From positions 51,417,186 through 51,481,185 of the forward strand of contig OX392529.1 of the NCBI GenBank assembly GCA_947623455.1: a stretch of 64,000 bases of DNA, written 5' to 3'. The DNA comes from Mimachlamys varia (taxonomy: Eukaryota; Mollusca; Bivalvia; Pectinida; Pectinidae). The notes beneath the pieces were generated by a model. That model made no database searches. It saw only the letters and a program-made list of their open reading frames with translations, and had not been told where the DNA came from. A program made the position numbers and the translations under genes. Within the stretch, counting starts at the first letter, position 1. The number at the start of each line of letters is the position of its first letter. Positions 1 to 22,386 of this stretch are shown here, piece after piece.

Positions 1-187
1 AGGGCACCTGAAAATTTGGTTCAAAAAAGGGCGCTCAATAGGATAATAAAACTTAGATCTGGATGAAAAATGTTATTTCTTTTAAGTATATATAAGTATT
101 ATGTATTTTGACAAGAATTGGTAGTACAGTACTTATGATACATGACGTTAATGTCATCAATGTTGGACACTTTGTAATTTTTGTTTT

Positions 188-430
188 TATGCCCCCGCCA
201 TGAAATGGGGGGCATATAGTGTTACCCATGTCTGTCCCGTCCCGTCCCATGGTAATGTAACCAGCTTATTTAAATTAACTATTGTTCCGATTGTCATCAA
301 ACGTCTCATATGTAATAAGCGTGAAGAACTAATTTCATATGGGGGACGTGGGCATTCATGTCACACAGAAATTATTAGTTTTCCTTGTAGACATGCGCAC
401 AGTGAGATTTACCGTTCTGTTGAGTGAAAA
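188..430 (+). repeat. Composite-repeat head, hairpin family GCCCCC/GGGGGC
   Basis: A short hairpin (TGCCCCCGCC, then GGGGGGCATA) is followed by a tract of CTGTCCCGTCCCGTCC and then by AATGTAACCAGCTTATTT. The same arrangement recurs at 5628-5850, so this is a dispersed repeat. Its layout matches the 5' ends of the longer composite elements elsewhere in the window. The rest of 1-590 holds no gene I can support. Confidence 0.6.
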
Positions 431-589
431 TCATTTAGTTGTGTCACAATTAGAAGGAGCACTTATATAATTTGAATACCCCTGTAGAAGGGAAAGGGGC
501 GCTAATAGGGGGAGGAGCGCTTATTATGGCAAAAACAGCAATTGACACCAACTTGTATTGTATTTCACATATCAACATGTTAATGCATT

Positions 590-1015
590 GGATTCTCACT
601 CATAATTGACCTCTGACCCTGCTTTGTTAATTGGTGGTTGATTCTTATTATAACACTCGTGACCCCTAACCTCTGACCGATCCTGTGTTTAGGTGACGGC
701 TCGCTAGCTATAGGGTCTTACTATAACAATGGTGAATCCCGACCTTCGACCCTTTTATGTATGTGATTTGACTGTTGACCCCTGACCTCTGATCCATCCT
801 GTGGTTAGCTGACAACTCACAAGGTTCTGACTATAATATTGATAAACACTGAACTCTGCATTACCCTTATACGCAATGTGATTGATTCCTTTTATAACAT
901 TGCTGACCTTTAACCTCTGACCTTGTTGAATTTAGGTTATTGGTACTGAAACATAGCTAACCCTTGACATCTGACCCTGATAACATAGCTGACACCTTAT
1001 TGCTTTTGTTCGTTT
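590..1015. repeat. Degenerate tandem repeat with CCTCTGACC motif
   Basis: Diverged units of about 120 bp repeat the phrase TGACCCCTAACCTCTGACC, with spacers containing TTATAACA and TGTGATTGATTC. No open frame or splice-flanked exon is seen here. Confidence 0.45.
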
Positions 1016-1480
1016 CATGCTAGGTGGTCATGAACCAAATGCAGCATCAATATTCTCTGCAGGAGCACACGCTATGTATCACCTTTTAACAAATTACATC
1101 AAATGATATACTGAAGCCAATCATCTGTTCCTATGATTCCTATGTGTTGTAAAGAGCCTTTGCAACAGAAACTGCATGGATATTTTAATTGGTAAAATAT
1201 AAATATTATGATATGGTCTTTTCTCTGAATGTCTTGTTGCATTTTCCTGGTCTCTCAATACCTGAGTTAATGAGACAGCAGGTCTCGCTGCCAAAGTAGC
1301 TTTATTACAATACCATCCTTTTATTTATGGATGTTAAACTGCTTATAACATTATTTGCGAATTCTTATTGGCAATTATAATTGGAATCAAAGCATAGATA
1401 ACAAATTCCACATTACAAATTCAAAAAAAACTGTATTTATTAAATGGTTTTGTAGCTTTGGAAAATCAACTGTAATATCT

Positions 1481-1673
1481 GGCCCTGGTTTCATCAACAT
1501 TCCTTAACTTAAGGAAACTCCTTAACTTAAAAATCTCCATAGGAAAGCATTACAGAATTTAAAGAGAAAATCCTTAGTTAAGGAACTTTCCTTAAATTCT
1601 GTAATGCTTTCCTTTGGAGATTTTTAAGTTAAGGTAATTCCTAAAGCTAGGGAATGTTGATGAAACTGGGGCC
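1481..1673. mobile_element. Palindromic MITE, GGCCCTGGTTTCATCAACAT termini
   Basis: The two halves are inverted copies: the left begins GGCCCTGGTTTCATCAAC and the right ends GTTGATGAAACTGGGGCC. AACTTAAGGAA and AAATCTCCATAGGAAAGC occur in both arms. Truncated relatives lie at about 1690-1723, 11177-11248 and 57885-57950. No coding capacity; a non-autonomous foldback-type element. Confidence 0.8.
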
Positions 1674-1744
1674 AGCTGTCGCATTGCCCTGAAGTTAAGG
1701 AACGTTGATGAAACCGGGGCCAGGTGAGGTAAATGTTTTACTTA

Positions 1745-2011
1745 GCTAATGTTTATCCTCAAACCTGCAAATACCTCCAAGGACATTGTGACACGCTGTG
1801 GGCGGTCTTCCATACATAGCATCAGCCAGACAGACCAACGTACCATGTCTCCTTTTTTAAACCTGGCACGATTCCAGCCATCTGATGTTTTGTGAATATC
1901 ACCATGCTGCTTCTCATCAAAACTAATTAACACTGGTTCTGGAGAGAGACAATTGTCATACCGCACGCGACCATATAACTTTAATTGTCCTATCACACTG
2001 ATGTACCACAA
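1745..2011 (-). CDS. Possible exon of an unrecognised gene
   Basis: The minus strand carries a coding-looking frame with balanced composition, including FDEKQHGDIHKTSDGW, MVRWSVWLMLCMEDRPQRV and MSLEVFAGLRINIS before a stop. A good 3' splice site (pyrimidine run TGTCTCTCTCCAG) occurs inside the frame, just before the codons for PVLISFDEK, and a GTATTT donor candidate follows MSLE, so the true exon may be shorter than the frame. No domain family is recognised, no further exons were joined to it, and it could be a chance frame or a fossil. It is oriented opposite to FAM20B. Confidence 0.3.
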
Positions 2012-2280
2012 TACATTTTATTCTGCCCATCACGTACTGCAGTTATTTTCGCATGCTTTGAAAAGAATGTCAGGAAATGAGACCTTATTTGGTACAAGGA
2101 ATTAATTTTATTGGCCCAGTCTTTAATTTACTTTTTGTACTTTCAAGCAATTAATTTAAAGGCAAATTACATTTACACCCGATTGTGAGTAATTGGAATT
2201 GCTATAAATCTGAAGCATGTCATTTATTACCAGAAATCATTTTGTTGCCAACATGACTGTAACTGTTTTGATATATTATG

Positions 2281-2575
2281 TGTTACGGGAGAGAAAAATG
2301 CACGACCCGACCGGGGTTCGAACCCAGGACCTTCTGAACTCTAGACAATTGAGCTATCTGGTTGCCGACGATTGACCCGGTCCAGCTAGATCCGCTACAT
2401 TCCTCCCTCCTTTAACAAAGTCTTCGACCTCGAAGACACTAACAAGCCCCATGTTGGGAGCCAAATGTAGCAGGAGAGGAAAAATGCATGACCAGACCGG
2501 AGTTCCAACCCTTGGCCTCCCGACCTCTAGACGGCCTCTCAACCAATTCAGCTATCTGGTCGCTGACGATTGAGC
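2281..2575 (-). mobile_element. tRNA-like SINE, two head segments, minus strand
   Basis: Read on the minus strand, two tRNA-like heads are present, with B-box-like GGGTTCGAACCC-type sequence at about 2303-2330 and a diverged one at about 2490-2510. Both are preceded by an A-box-like AGCTCAATTG segment and followed by a GTCGAAGACTTTGTT-type body. The same body occurs near 37488, in the SINE interrupted by the composite element. Confidence 0.6.
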
Positions 2576-3173
2576 AGAAGATGGATACAAAGGAGGACTG
2601 ACAGCTTCCAACTAGAAAGGATGTAGAAGAGACAAAGCAAAAATGTAGAGTGATTCAAGTATCCGATGTGTTCAGCAGTTTTAATTCAGCTCTGTAGGTT
2701 CCCCTAGTAGAATCAAGACAAAGAAGAAAACCTGTGATTCTGTGGATGATGAATCAGGATTGACTCTACCAAGGCAACACTGATTATAGTTCAGCTTTTT
2801 TCATCGGCTAGGACTTAAAAAATATATATAAATACTGGCTTGATAGTAGAACTGCTTGATTTATTGTGGCTGAATAATACCAAAAATAATCTCCAACAGT
2901 GATATGAATTTTTTGAAATGCGATGAGACCTTCCGAAATATAAATCTGGGGTGTCTGATCAATTTATGACATGTGCTTCCTAATCAGTAATAGTTCCCTT
3001 CCCTGATTCCACTATAGTTTTAACGAAAACAAAATTGTAAGAGAAGTTTCTGTATCACTGGAGGAATACAGTAAAATAACAATTTATGACTGGATATATT
3101 TCCTAGATGCATCCGGGGGTTCAACACCTTATATTAGAACTTTTAAATATTGTACCGAGATATGTAACATGTA

Positions 3174-3394
3174 ACAAGGGGCCGCAGTGGCCGAGTGGTT
3201 AAGGTGTTCCGAAATTCTACCACTAGCCCTCCACCTCTGGGTTGCCAGTTTGAATCCCACATGAGGCAGTTGCCAGGTACCATAGGTCAATGTTTTTTCT
3301 CCAGGTACTCCGGCTTTCCTCCAACTTCAAAACCTGGCACGTCCTTAAATGACCCTGGCTGTTAATAGGACGTAAAACAAAATAAACCAAACCA
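3174..3394 (+). mobile_element. tRNA-derived SINE with 12-bp target-site duplication
   Basis: It starts GGCCGCAGTGGCCGAGTGG, the A box of a Leu/Ser-type tRNA, continues with a degenerate B box (GTTTGAATCCC) and ends in GACGTAAAACAAAATAAACC. The 12-bp ATGTAACATGTA flanks it at 3162-3173 and 3395-3406, which supports retrotransposition. A second copy is at 4590-4797. Confidence 0.85.
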
Positions 3395-3959
3395 ATGTAA
3401 CATGTATATAACGGAGGATGTGTTTGAGAATGGTTTCAGTCTATTCTATGAACAGTAAATGTAATGTCCATCCCTGTATTGTGAGGACCATAACTGATTC
3501 CGTAGTTCCTCTAATTTACCCCATTATCAAGTCCAATGTGAACTCAACCAACTTTATCACGGCATACAAACCGTTCATGGAGCTGATGTGACATTTGCCT
3601 GGTGAAATGTGTCGTTTGGGATTTTAATATCAGCTCATATGGAAGGTTGATGACCAGAGCTGCTGGTTCTACAGTAGCCTATTGACACTAATTGTGCAAT
3701 TTATCTCCTCGGTAACGCTATTGTATATGGGAAGATAGGTCATATGTCACAAAACATATCGGCCAAGTCATAATGATTTTACACCGCACATATAGATTTG
3801 TCTTGGGACAAGTTATGAACAGTTCCTTGCATACATATATAGATTCATTATATGCCACTATTAGTTTTGCTGTTTTCTTATTGGCCGATGATTTGTCAAA
3901 AGTACTCTTCAAACTCAATCTTTCCTCCAAATAGGTGTCAAATTAATGCACGCAATAAA

Positions 3960-4280
3960 TGTACCTCTCGCGAGTCCAATTATCTGCTTCTATAAATAGC
4001 AGAAGGGTATTTCCGTTGTTGGCGAGTGATTTTCTTACCTTTACCCATTGAAACAATAAAAGGCAAACGACACAACAAACCTGGAGTGACAAAATGTTTC
4101 GCCACAATTTACAAATCAAAATTGTTGCAACCCAAAATTGGTGGCAAAGTGCTCGCTTTTGAGGTAACTTGACTGAATCTGGCTGTGACCTCTCGCGAGT
4201 CCAGTTACTGGAGTCAAAATGGCAGCGTTTTACCTATCTATCTTGTATGAGAATGTTGTTTTTATGAATGAATGCAACAG
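3960..4280 (+). promoter_or_regulatory. Promoter-like stretch with two CTCGCGAG palindromes
   Basis: ACCTCTCGCGAGTCCA occurs twice, near 3962 and 4190. CTATAAATAGC sits near 3991. An ATG in good context (TCAAAATGGCAG) at 4219 opens a 22-codon frame that ends before 4290. CTCGCGAG elements are known in TATA-poor animal promoters, so this could be a transcription start region, perhaps of FAM20B's missing first exon. The encoded peptide does not resemble a FAM20B N terminus, so the link is only a guess. Confidence 0.3.
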
Positions 4281-4589
4281 ATTTTAATAATGTGATTCTA
4301 TTAAATATGATAAAAAGAATGCTACACTCACTTCAATTCATATTAGATTGATGATACTTGTCACAAAATTTTCATTTTAGCTCGCCTGAGGCTCAATTCT
4401 AAATAGTAGAAAAATTCTTAGAATTGGTTCATAAATTCCATATGAAAAGGTCAAACTCATGTAAGGTCATATATTGGATAGGAATGAAGTTTTACTTTTT
4501 TATAGACAGATATAGAATACTACCTGATATTTGAGTCATATGTGAATTTTTGCTAGTACATAAGGTATCTACATAGAAGTTTACTTTAA

Positions 4590-4797
4590 GGGGCCACGGT
4601 GGCCGAGTGGTTAAGGTGTTCCGACATTCTACCACTAGCTCTCCACCGAGTTTGAATCCCACGGGAGTTTCCAGGTACTGACCGTAGGTCGATGGTTTTT
4701 CTCTGGGTTCTCCGGCTTTCCTCCACTTTCAAAAACTTGGCACGTCCTTAAATGACCCTTGCTGTTAGTAGGATGTAAAACTAAATAAACCAAACCA
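4590..4797 (+). mobile_element. tRNA-derived SINE, second copy
   Basis: Same family as 3174-3394: GGCCACGGTGGCCGAGTGG head, GTTTGAATCCC B box, GGCACGTCCTTAAATGACCC central domain and AAACTAAATAAACC tail. A short internal deletion after the B box distinguishes it. Confidence 0.8.
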
Positions 4798-5627
4798 AAC
4801 GTTGTAAGTCAGATAATGAAAAAAAAACACCTTAAGGAAAATAAGGCAGTTTACTTTAAAACAAATAAGGACATCATCAAAAATCTGACATGTTATACCA
4901 AAGATGGTTTCCGATGCATGAGAAGACATGGAATCTTCTACTGGAGGAAATAATGGTCTACAATAAAAAGTTTTTAAGCATATCTGTCATGACCATATCG
5001 TCACAATTTGTTAGGTCCATAGCACATTTTCTTAATACAATATTCCCGTCCTTTCTGAACTCTAAAGCTGATTCATGACTTGAGCGTGACATCTGGAAAA
5101 TCCATCAGCATGAAAATGGTGTGAAATGATTGAGATAAAACTTTGGGTATTTATCAAATTTAATCTTTTTCAATTTCGACGGGTTCAGTTCCTTATCATT
5201 CCAACTGATCATTTGGTCCCAACAGATTAAAATCAGAGCTGATTTGAAAGGCAATTGTGTAATAGGAAAGTTGCGTGATAAGCAACATGCAACGCGTCAG
5301 TAGTATCTATATATATATAGCTCTCACTTCCTTGTATGGCTTAATACACAGTGATTGACATCTCAGAGAATTCTTATGTATCTATTGATGTTTTGACTTA
5401 TATATAATTATTCTGGGATGTAATCATGCAACATATATATATCGGTATTGAACGAATCTAATCTCAAGAAAATCTGATTTTCAAAAATTGCTTATACATT
5501 CAATAGATACATATACATTCAATAGATACATATATTCCACACAATCAGGAAATGGGCTTATTGACGAATGGATTTATTTGGCCAACTGCTTATTTTAAGC
5601 TTGATGAAGGACCAAGAAGTTTTTTTT

Positions 5628-5850
5628 ATGCCCTGCAATGAAATGGGGGGTGCATTATAATAGTGTTACCCATGTCCGTCTGTCCCATCCTGTCCTGCAC
5701 GTCCCGCCACATGATAATGTAACCAGCTTATTTTAATAACTACTGATCCGATTGTCATCAAACTTCGCATATATAAAAAGCATGAAGAACTAATTTCATA
5801 TGGAGAGGGGGCATTTATGTCTCACAGACATTTCTAGTTTTATTATTAAT
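5628..5850 (+). repeat. Composite-repeat head, second copy of the 188-430 family
   Basis: TGCCCTGCAATGAAATGGGG, TGTTACCCATGTCCGTCTG and AATGTAACCAGCTTATTT match 188-430, with a degraded hairpin. It lies just upstream of the open frame at 5876-6179. Confidence 0.6.
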
Positions 5851-5875
5851 AAATTATCTTGATTTGTTTTTAAAG

Positions 5876-6179
5876 TCACAAGGGTCAGAACATGTTTTAC
5901 ATTTTTAACAAGATCTTCAAAATAATCAAGAAGCTTGATAAAAAAAGCAAGAATCTTTCAACAAAGACCCTATTAGTCTATCTAAACAAAGCAGAGGTCA
6001 TACTGGCAAATACAGTAGTTTGTTGGGATAAAAGGCTAGGAGATTGTTTTCCAACAAATAACATTGATCCCTATTTAAGGTCACAGAGGTCAACAGTTTT
6101 AACACTTATAAAACACTGCCTCAATCTTGAAAAAGATATTTTAAACTTTTTCACAAGCTACACTGGTGTAGTTGAGTAG
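5876..6179 (+). CDS. Possible terminal exon of an unrecognised protein
   Basis: A frame of about 100 codons follows a plausible acceptor (TTGTTTTTAAAG at 5864-5875) and ends at TAG 6177-6179. It is lysine/leucine rich and looks helical: IFKIIKKLDKKSKNLSTK, LLVYLNKAEVILANTVVCW, TVLTLIKHCLNLEKDILNFF. Composition and the absence of stops over 300 bp in AT-rich DNA favour real or recently dead coding sequence. I do not recognise the family, no partner exon was found, and it could equally be a repeat-borne fossil. Confidence 0.35.
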
Positions 6180-6344
6180 AAAATTGGTTGTGTTTTTAAG
6201 GAAGAGAAGTCCATTAAAGTGTTGTTATTTTCATGGTTCGAAAAAACTTTGACATGGCAACTCTATGCGGCCATTTTGTAACATGATATTGCAACCACTG
6301 TTTTCAACTGTAGAATGATGAACATGTATGTGTACTTTCAATTG

Positions 6345-6402
6345 GTAGTCAGATGACCGTTTAAGGCCTTGGGCCCCCTGTTTTAATTTATTGAAATCGA
6401 GA
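6345..6402 (+). repeat. Solo 3' end of a composite element
   Basis: AATTGGTAGTCAGATGACCG is followed by a hairpin-like AAGGCC/GGGCCC. This is the same terminus that closes the large element at 50841-52837, but here without a tandem core or 5' end. The rest of 6180-7620 shows no gene. Confidence 0.5.
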
Positions 6403-7619
6403 TTCAGGAGGTGAAAAGTAATAAAACCTCCCAACAATCCCAAAATGTCGCATAGAGTTGGGATCCGCAATTAGCCTACAATGTATTTTGAAGAAAAAAA
6501 CTAACAAAATCCTGACCTTGACCCTCTTTCAAGGTTACAGATGAAAGATGAACAACAGATAGTTGATGCAGACCAATTAAGCATTTTATTATTCTCAGTG
6601 TTATAATGATGATACCATTTATCTGGCAAATGACATTCATAGTACCATGTTTACCATTGCTTTTTAGTTGGTTAAATACCATTGATACTTAAGGAATTAT
6701 TGATAAAAAACATGAACAGATGATATAAGAGATTGGATCATAACATATGATTGCAAAAGAAAAAATTGATCCACTAGACTCTTCAGTACTCATGAAGCTC
6801 AAACTCAGTAAAGATGAAGCTTTGTTAAAATCACATGCAGCATCTGTTGAATCTCTGGTACAGCTAGACTGTTGATATAATGCTTTGTGTGGTATTACAT
6901 AAGCCAGGCTGTTACTGTACTGTTATAGCCAGGTAAACATGGTTATTAAAGGGTGTTGCTGAGCCTCTGCAGGAAGATGTAAAGTCAAACGTGTATAAAT
7001 CAGTATTGTTGCATTTCACTGGTATCAGGAACAAAAAAAATACGGATAGCTTTGTATAAACAGAATCAATTCACTTGTACTCTTCAAGCTCGTACAATGT
7101 ATGTCGTGTCTGAATCAGCTTATACAGGTACTGTATGCTGTCTAAACACCACAGTGCACCTTTATCTACAATCAGTCTTGGTTTGAAACATGGAATCAAT
7201 TTCCTGTGATTATACAATAAATGGTTTCTAGGAAACTTTTGATTCCAAATGATGCGAATTCGAAATTCTTTTAACGATAATGCAAACATGGCGGTGCCCT
7301 GCAGTTCTGAAGAGAAGTTTCATCCTGATATAAATATAACCACTTACTATAGACTCTCTGGGTTTGTTCATTAGGCAGTTTGTTTGCTATCCTGAGTATG
7401 AAATGTAATCTCTTATAGGTTTGTATGCACATGATTGATTTTGTAATTAAGCAATTTTACTAGACTAGATAAGTTAACATTCCCCATTTCATGTTGCTGG
7501 GTCATATTTGAGTGTTGTTTACTCTTATATATGGCCAATTTAGTGAATTCATTTAGGAATTCATCAACTGGGGCATATAGAACTTCACTGATTTTCTTTT
7601 AGGAGATGTTGTAACTCAT

Positions 7620-8062
7620 AATATCCCCCACCCAATGAAGTTAGCGGGGGTATACAAATGGGTTCCGCCTGTCTGTCTTTCTGTCTCATCCTTCGGTACG
7701 TCCGGATTCACTTTTCACACAATATCTTTTAAAGGAATGAACAAATTTTGATGAAACCTGCTTGGTTAAGACATATTTCCTGAACCCCTTGCTCAAGTTT
7801 AGTTATCAACATATTCAGCACATATTTAATAAGGCTGCTGTGACCAGTGATAGCCTGATTGCTTTCCGCACAATGTCTTTTGAAGGAATGATAAGATTTT
7901 GATGAAACTTATTTGGTAGACTTTTTACCTGAACCCCTCGCTCAAGTTCGAGTATCAGCTAATTCTGTACATATTTAATGAGGATGCTGTTTTAATGCAT
8001 TATGCCCCCTTTAATGTCATGTATTTTACTTTATTTTCATTGGGCGGGGGATTTTAACAACT
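7620..8062. repeat. Composite repeat with CCCCCACCC/GGGCGGGGG ends
   Basis: It begins ATATCCCCCACCCAATGAAG with GCGGGGGTATAC close by, followed by GTCTGTCTTTCTGTCTC. Two copies of a unit containing CACAATATCTTTTAAAGGAA follow, and it ends ATTGGGCGGGGGATTTTAAC. Same general layout as the other hairpin-headed composite repeats, with only two internal units. It ends about 95 bp before the first FAM20B exon found here. Confidence 0.55.
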
Positions 8063-8157
8063 ACTTCCTTGTTTTACCTTGTATTATCATGGAAGCTAAG
8101 CTTTGTATTTCAAAACCATTGTTAATTGCAAAAAAAAAAATATTCTTTTAATTGCAG

Positions 8158-19098
<10,941 letters not shown>

Positions 19099-19264
19099 TG
19101 CAATTTACAGCGCTCAATACAATAATGGTCAAAGATGAACTAGATCTTCATTCATGAGACTATTTTCATTTTCAAGCTTAGATTTTAAGCTCAAGCTCAA
19201 TATGTTGTTTGTTCCAAAGATATTTTTTCTTTTTTTTTTTCGAGTGCATCAAGCTTATAATTTA

Positions 19265-19270
19265 AATAAA
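19265..19270 (+). terminator. Candidate FAM20B poly(A) signal
   Basis: AATAAA lies 167 bp past the FAM20B stop codon. It is the first canonical hexamer downstream on this strand that I noticed. Usage is inferred. Confidence 0.45.
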
Positions 19271-19854
19271 TTTCTAGAAAGTTGGTTTTGAGCACAAATT
19301 ATCCATGCTTGAACAGGAGAAGGATTTCATGAATACATACTCAGAAAAGCAGATGTAACTTATTTTAGTAAACAAGCAGAAGTCAGGTTTCCACCCGACA
19401 TAGATTGATATGCTTGAAATTTTGCAATTAAGGTCACATTATTTGATTTGAAACATTTTATATAATGAGTTTTAATTCTGGGTCAGTATAGAAATATATT
19501 CATTTGATGACTGTAACAGAATTTTCATCAAGTAAAAGTTTTAAAAAATATGTACGATGAGTAAGTGTTTTAGCATCCCAAGGTCAATTGCCAAGGTTGC
19601 TTTGAAAGGTCAGCCACAGGACCAAGAGGAGCATATATCTGTTACATGTACATTTTGTATTTTTTGACATTTAATTCTTGTCTGATCATGAATTTGAACA
19701 CACATTTCCATATATGTTGCCGTCTTGCAGGTAACAAGTTATCTGTGTGGTCATGTTCAAAGTGCCTTATTTGATATGTACTTGTGCAAGAAGCCAAATT
19801 GATTGCCCTAGTCATTTCTATATTTCAATGATAATGACAATATTTGTCCAGCAG

Positions 19855-21655
19855 TTAGCCCATGTCTGTTAATAAACCCATCCATGTCTGTTAATAAGCC
19901 CATCCATGCCTGTATATACGCCCATCCATGTCTGTTATAAGCTCATCCATGTCTGTTATTAAGCTTATCCATGTCTGTTTATAAGCCCATCCATGTCTGG
20001 TAATAAGCCCATCAATGTCTGTTAATAAGCTCATCCATGTCTGTTAATAAGCCCATCCATGTCTGTTAATAAGCCCATCAATGTCTGTTAATTAGCCCAT
20101 CAATGTCTGGTAATAAGCCCATCCATGTCTGTTATTAAGCTTATCCATGTCTGTTTATAAGCCCATCCATGTCTGGTAATAAGCCCATCAATGTCTGTTA
20201 ATAAGCTCATCCATGTCTGTTAATAAGCCCATCCATGTCTGTTAATAAGCCCATCAATGTCTGTTAATTAGCCCATCAATGTCTGGTAATAAGCCCATCC
20301 ATGTCTGTTAATAAGCCCATCAATGTATGTTAATAAGTCCATCAATATCTGTTAATCAGCTCATCAATGTCTGGTAATAAGCCCATCCATGTCTGTTAAT
20401 AAGCCCATCCATGTCTGTTAATAAGCCAATCCATGTCTGTTAATAAGCTCATCCATGTCTGTTTATAAGCCCACCCATGTCTGTTAATTAGCTCATCCAT
20501 GTCTGTTAATTGGCACATCCATGTCTGTTAATTGGCACATCCATGTCTGTTAATAAGCTCATCCATGTCTGTTTATAAGCCCACCCATGTCTGTTAATTA
20601 GCTCATCCATGTCTGTTAATTGGCACATCCATGTCTGTTAATTGGCACATCCATGTCTGTTAATTGGCACATCAATGTCTGTTAATTGGCACATCAATGT
20701 CTGTTAATTGGCACATCCATATCTGTTAATTGGCACATCAATGTCTGTTAATTGGCACATCCATATCTGTTAATTGGCACATCCATATCTGTTAATTGGC
20801 ACATCAATGTCTGTTAATTGGCACATCCATGTCTGTTAATTGGCACATCCATGTCTGTTAATTGGCACATCCATGTCTGTTAAATGGCACATCAATGTCT
20901 GTTAATTGGCACATCCATGTCTGTTAAATGGCACATCCTAGTCTGTTAATTGGCACATCCATGTCTGTTAATTGGCTCATCCATGTCTGTTAATTGGCAC
21001 ATCAATGTCTGTTAATTGGCACATCAATGTCTGTTAATTGGCACATCCATATCTGTTAATTGGCACATCCATATCTGTTAATTGGCACATCAATGTCTGT
21101 TAATTGGCACATCAATGTCTGTTAATTGGCTCATCCATGTCTGTTTAAAAGCCCACCCATGTCTGTTAATTAGCTCATCCATGTCTGTTAATTGGCACAT
21201 CCATGTCTGTTAATTGGCACATCCATGTCTGTTAATTGGCACATCCATGTCTGTTAAATGGCACATCCATGTCTGTTAATTGGCACATCAATGTCTGTTA
21301 ATTGGCTCATCCATGTCTGTTTAAAAGCCCACCCATGTCTGTTAATTAGCTCATCCATGTCTGTTAATTGGCACATCCATGTCTGTTAAATGGCACATCC
21401 ATGTCTGTTAATTGGCACATCCATGTCTGTTAATTGGCACATCAATGTCTATTAATTGGCTCATCCATGTCTGTTAAATGGCACATCCATGTCTGTTAAT
21501 TAGCTCATCCATGTCTGTTAAATGGCACATCCATGTCTGTTAATTAGCTCATCCATGTCTGTTAATTGGCACATCCATGTCTGTTAATTGGCAAATCCAT
21601 GTCTGTTAATTAGCACATCAATGTCTGTTAATTGGCACATCCATGTCTATTACAG
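19855..21655. repeat. 22-bp minisatellite, about 1.8 kb
   Basis: Units such as CATCCATGTCTGTTAATTGG, about 80 by length. Two main variants are blocked: AATAAGCCCATC in the left third and AATTGGCACATC in the right two thirds. Some multi-unit blocks are themselves repeated (for example around 19985-20100 and 20160-20290). Downstream of FAM20B. Confidence 0.97.
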
Positions 21656-21883
21656 TTCAGTAGAAATATCAACAAATATTGATGTCCTGTAAAAATTATT
21701 CTTCTGCTTTGCAGCATTAAATGTCCTTTGGCCCTGGGATGTGTTGTATTATTTTGAAGGTCCACGGCATAATCTGATAAAAACATTTCAACTGGTGAAG
21801 TATTCAAGGCTGACAGAATTTGTTTAACAGAGTCCAGTCCCATGTTGAATTTGTCCTCCTGTTCTGCTTTGGTCGATCTTTAA
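21655..21883 (-). pseudogene. Possible coding fragment of unknown origin
   Basis: On the minus strand, after an acceptor-like TTAATTTAAAG, a frame reads MGLDSVKQILSALNTSPVEM, FLSDYAVDLQNNTTHPRAKG and HLMLQSRR before running into non-coding sequence next to the minisatellite. Composition looks like protein rather than repeat. I do not recognise the family; a transposase or retrocopy relic is possible. No start, no clear donor and no partner exon were found. Confidence 0.3.
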
Positions 21884-22386
21884 ATTAACAGTTTCTGAAA
21901 TTAAAACTGTGGGGCTATACATGTAAGAATGGTCAGTCTTGCACCTTAACTATGTATACTTAGTATACTTCACAAATATTGTATGGTTTATATTCCTCCA
22001 TCCATGACATTTATTTTAGCTAACTCTATAGCTAACAAGTCCTTCCTATTTTCCAGTGTATTCTTAAACTGGTTCCCATGTCATTTTTAAAAATTTTCAT
22101 TGAGCTTTATAAAAGTTCGATGGAATGGAACACAATTCAAGATTCTGTTTATATTATATTGTTTATGTTGATTACAAACATGTATGTGATGTTCATCGAG
22201 TTACGTTTGAATATGAGTTTCTATTGTTTTTATAGAGATATGTGATAGTACAAAATGTTTACCTGATGACAGACAGGTATGTGATAGTAGTAAATGTTGA
22301 CCTGGTTATGCTACATACAGGTCTCTGATGTTAACACATAAATGTGCAAATGTTGATATGCAATAAGGATGTTCTTTAATGCTGGT

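Noticed and set aside
7267..7380. Short ATGGCGGTGCCCTGC frame as a FAM20B first exon
   Set aside because: The peptide (MAVPCSSEEKFHP) lacks a signal-anchor segment, and no donor in the right phase was found.
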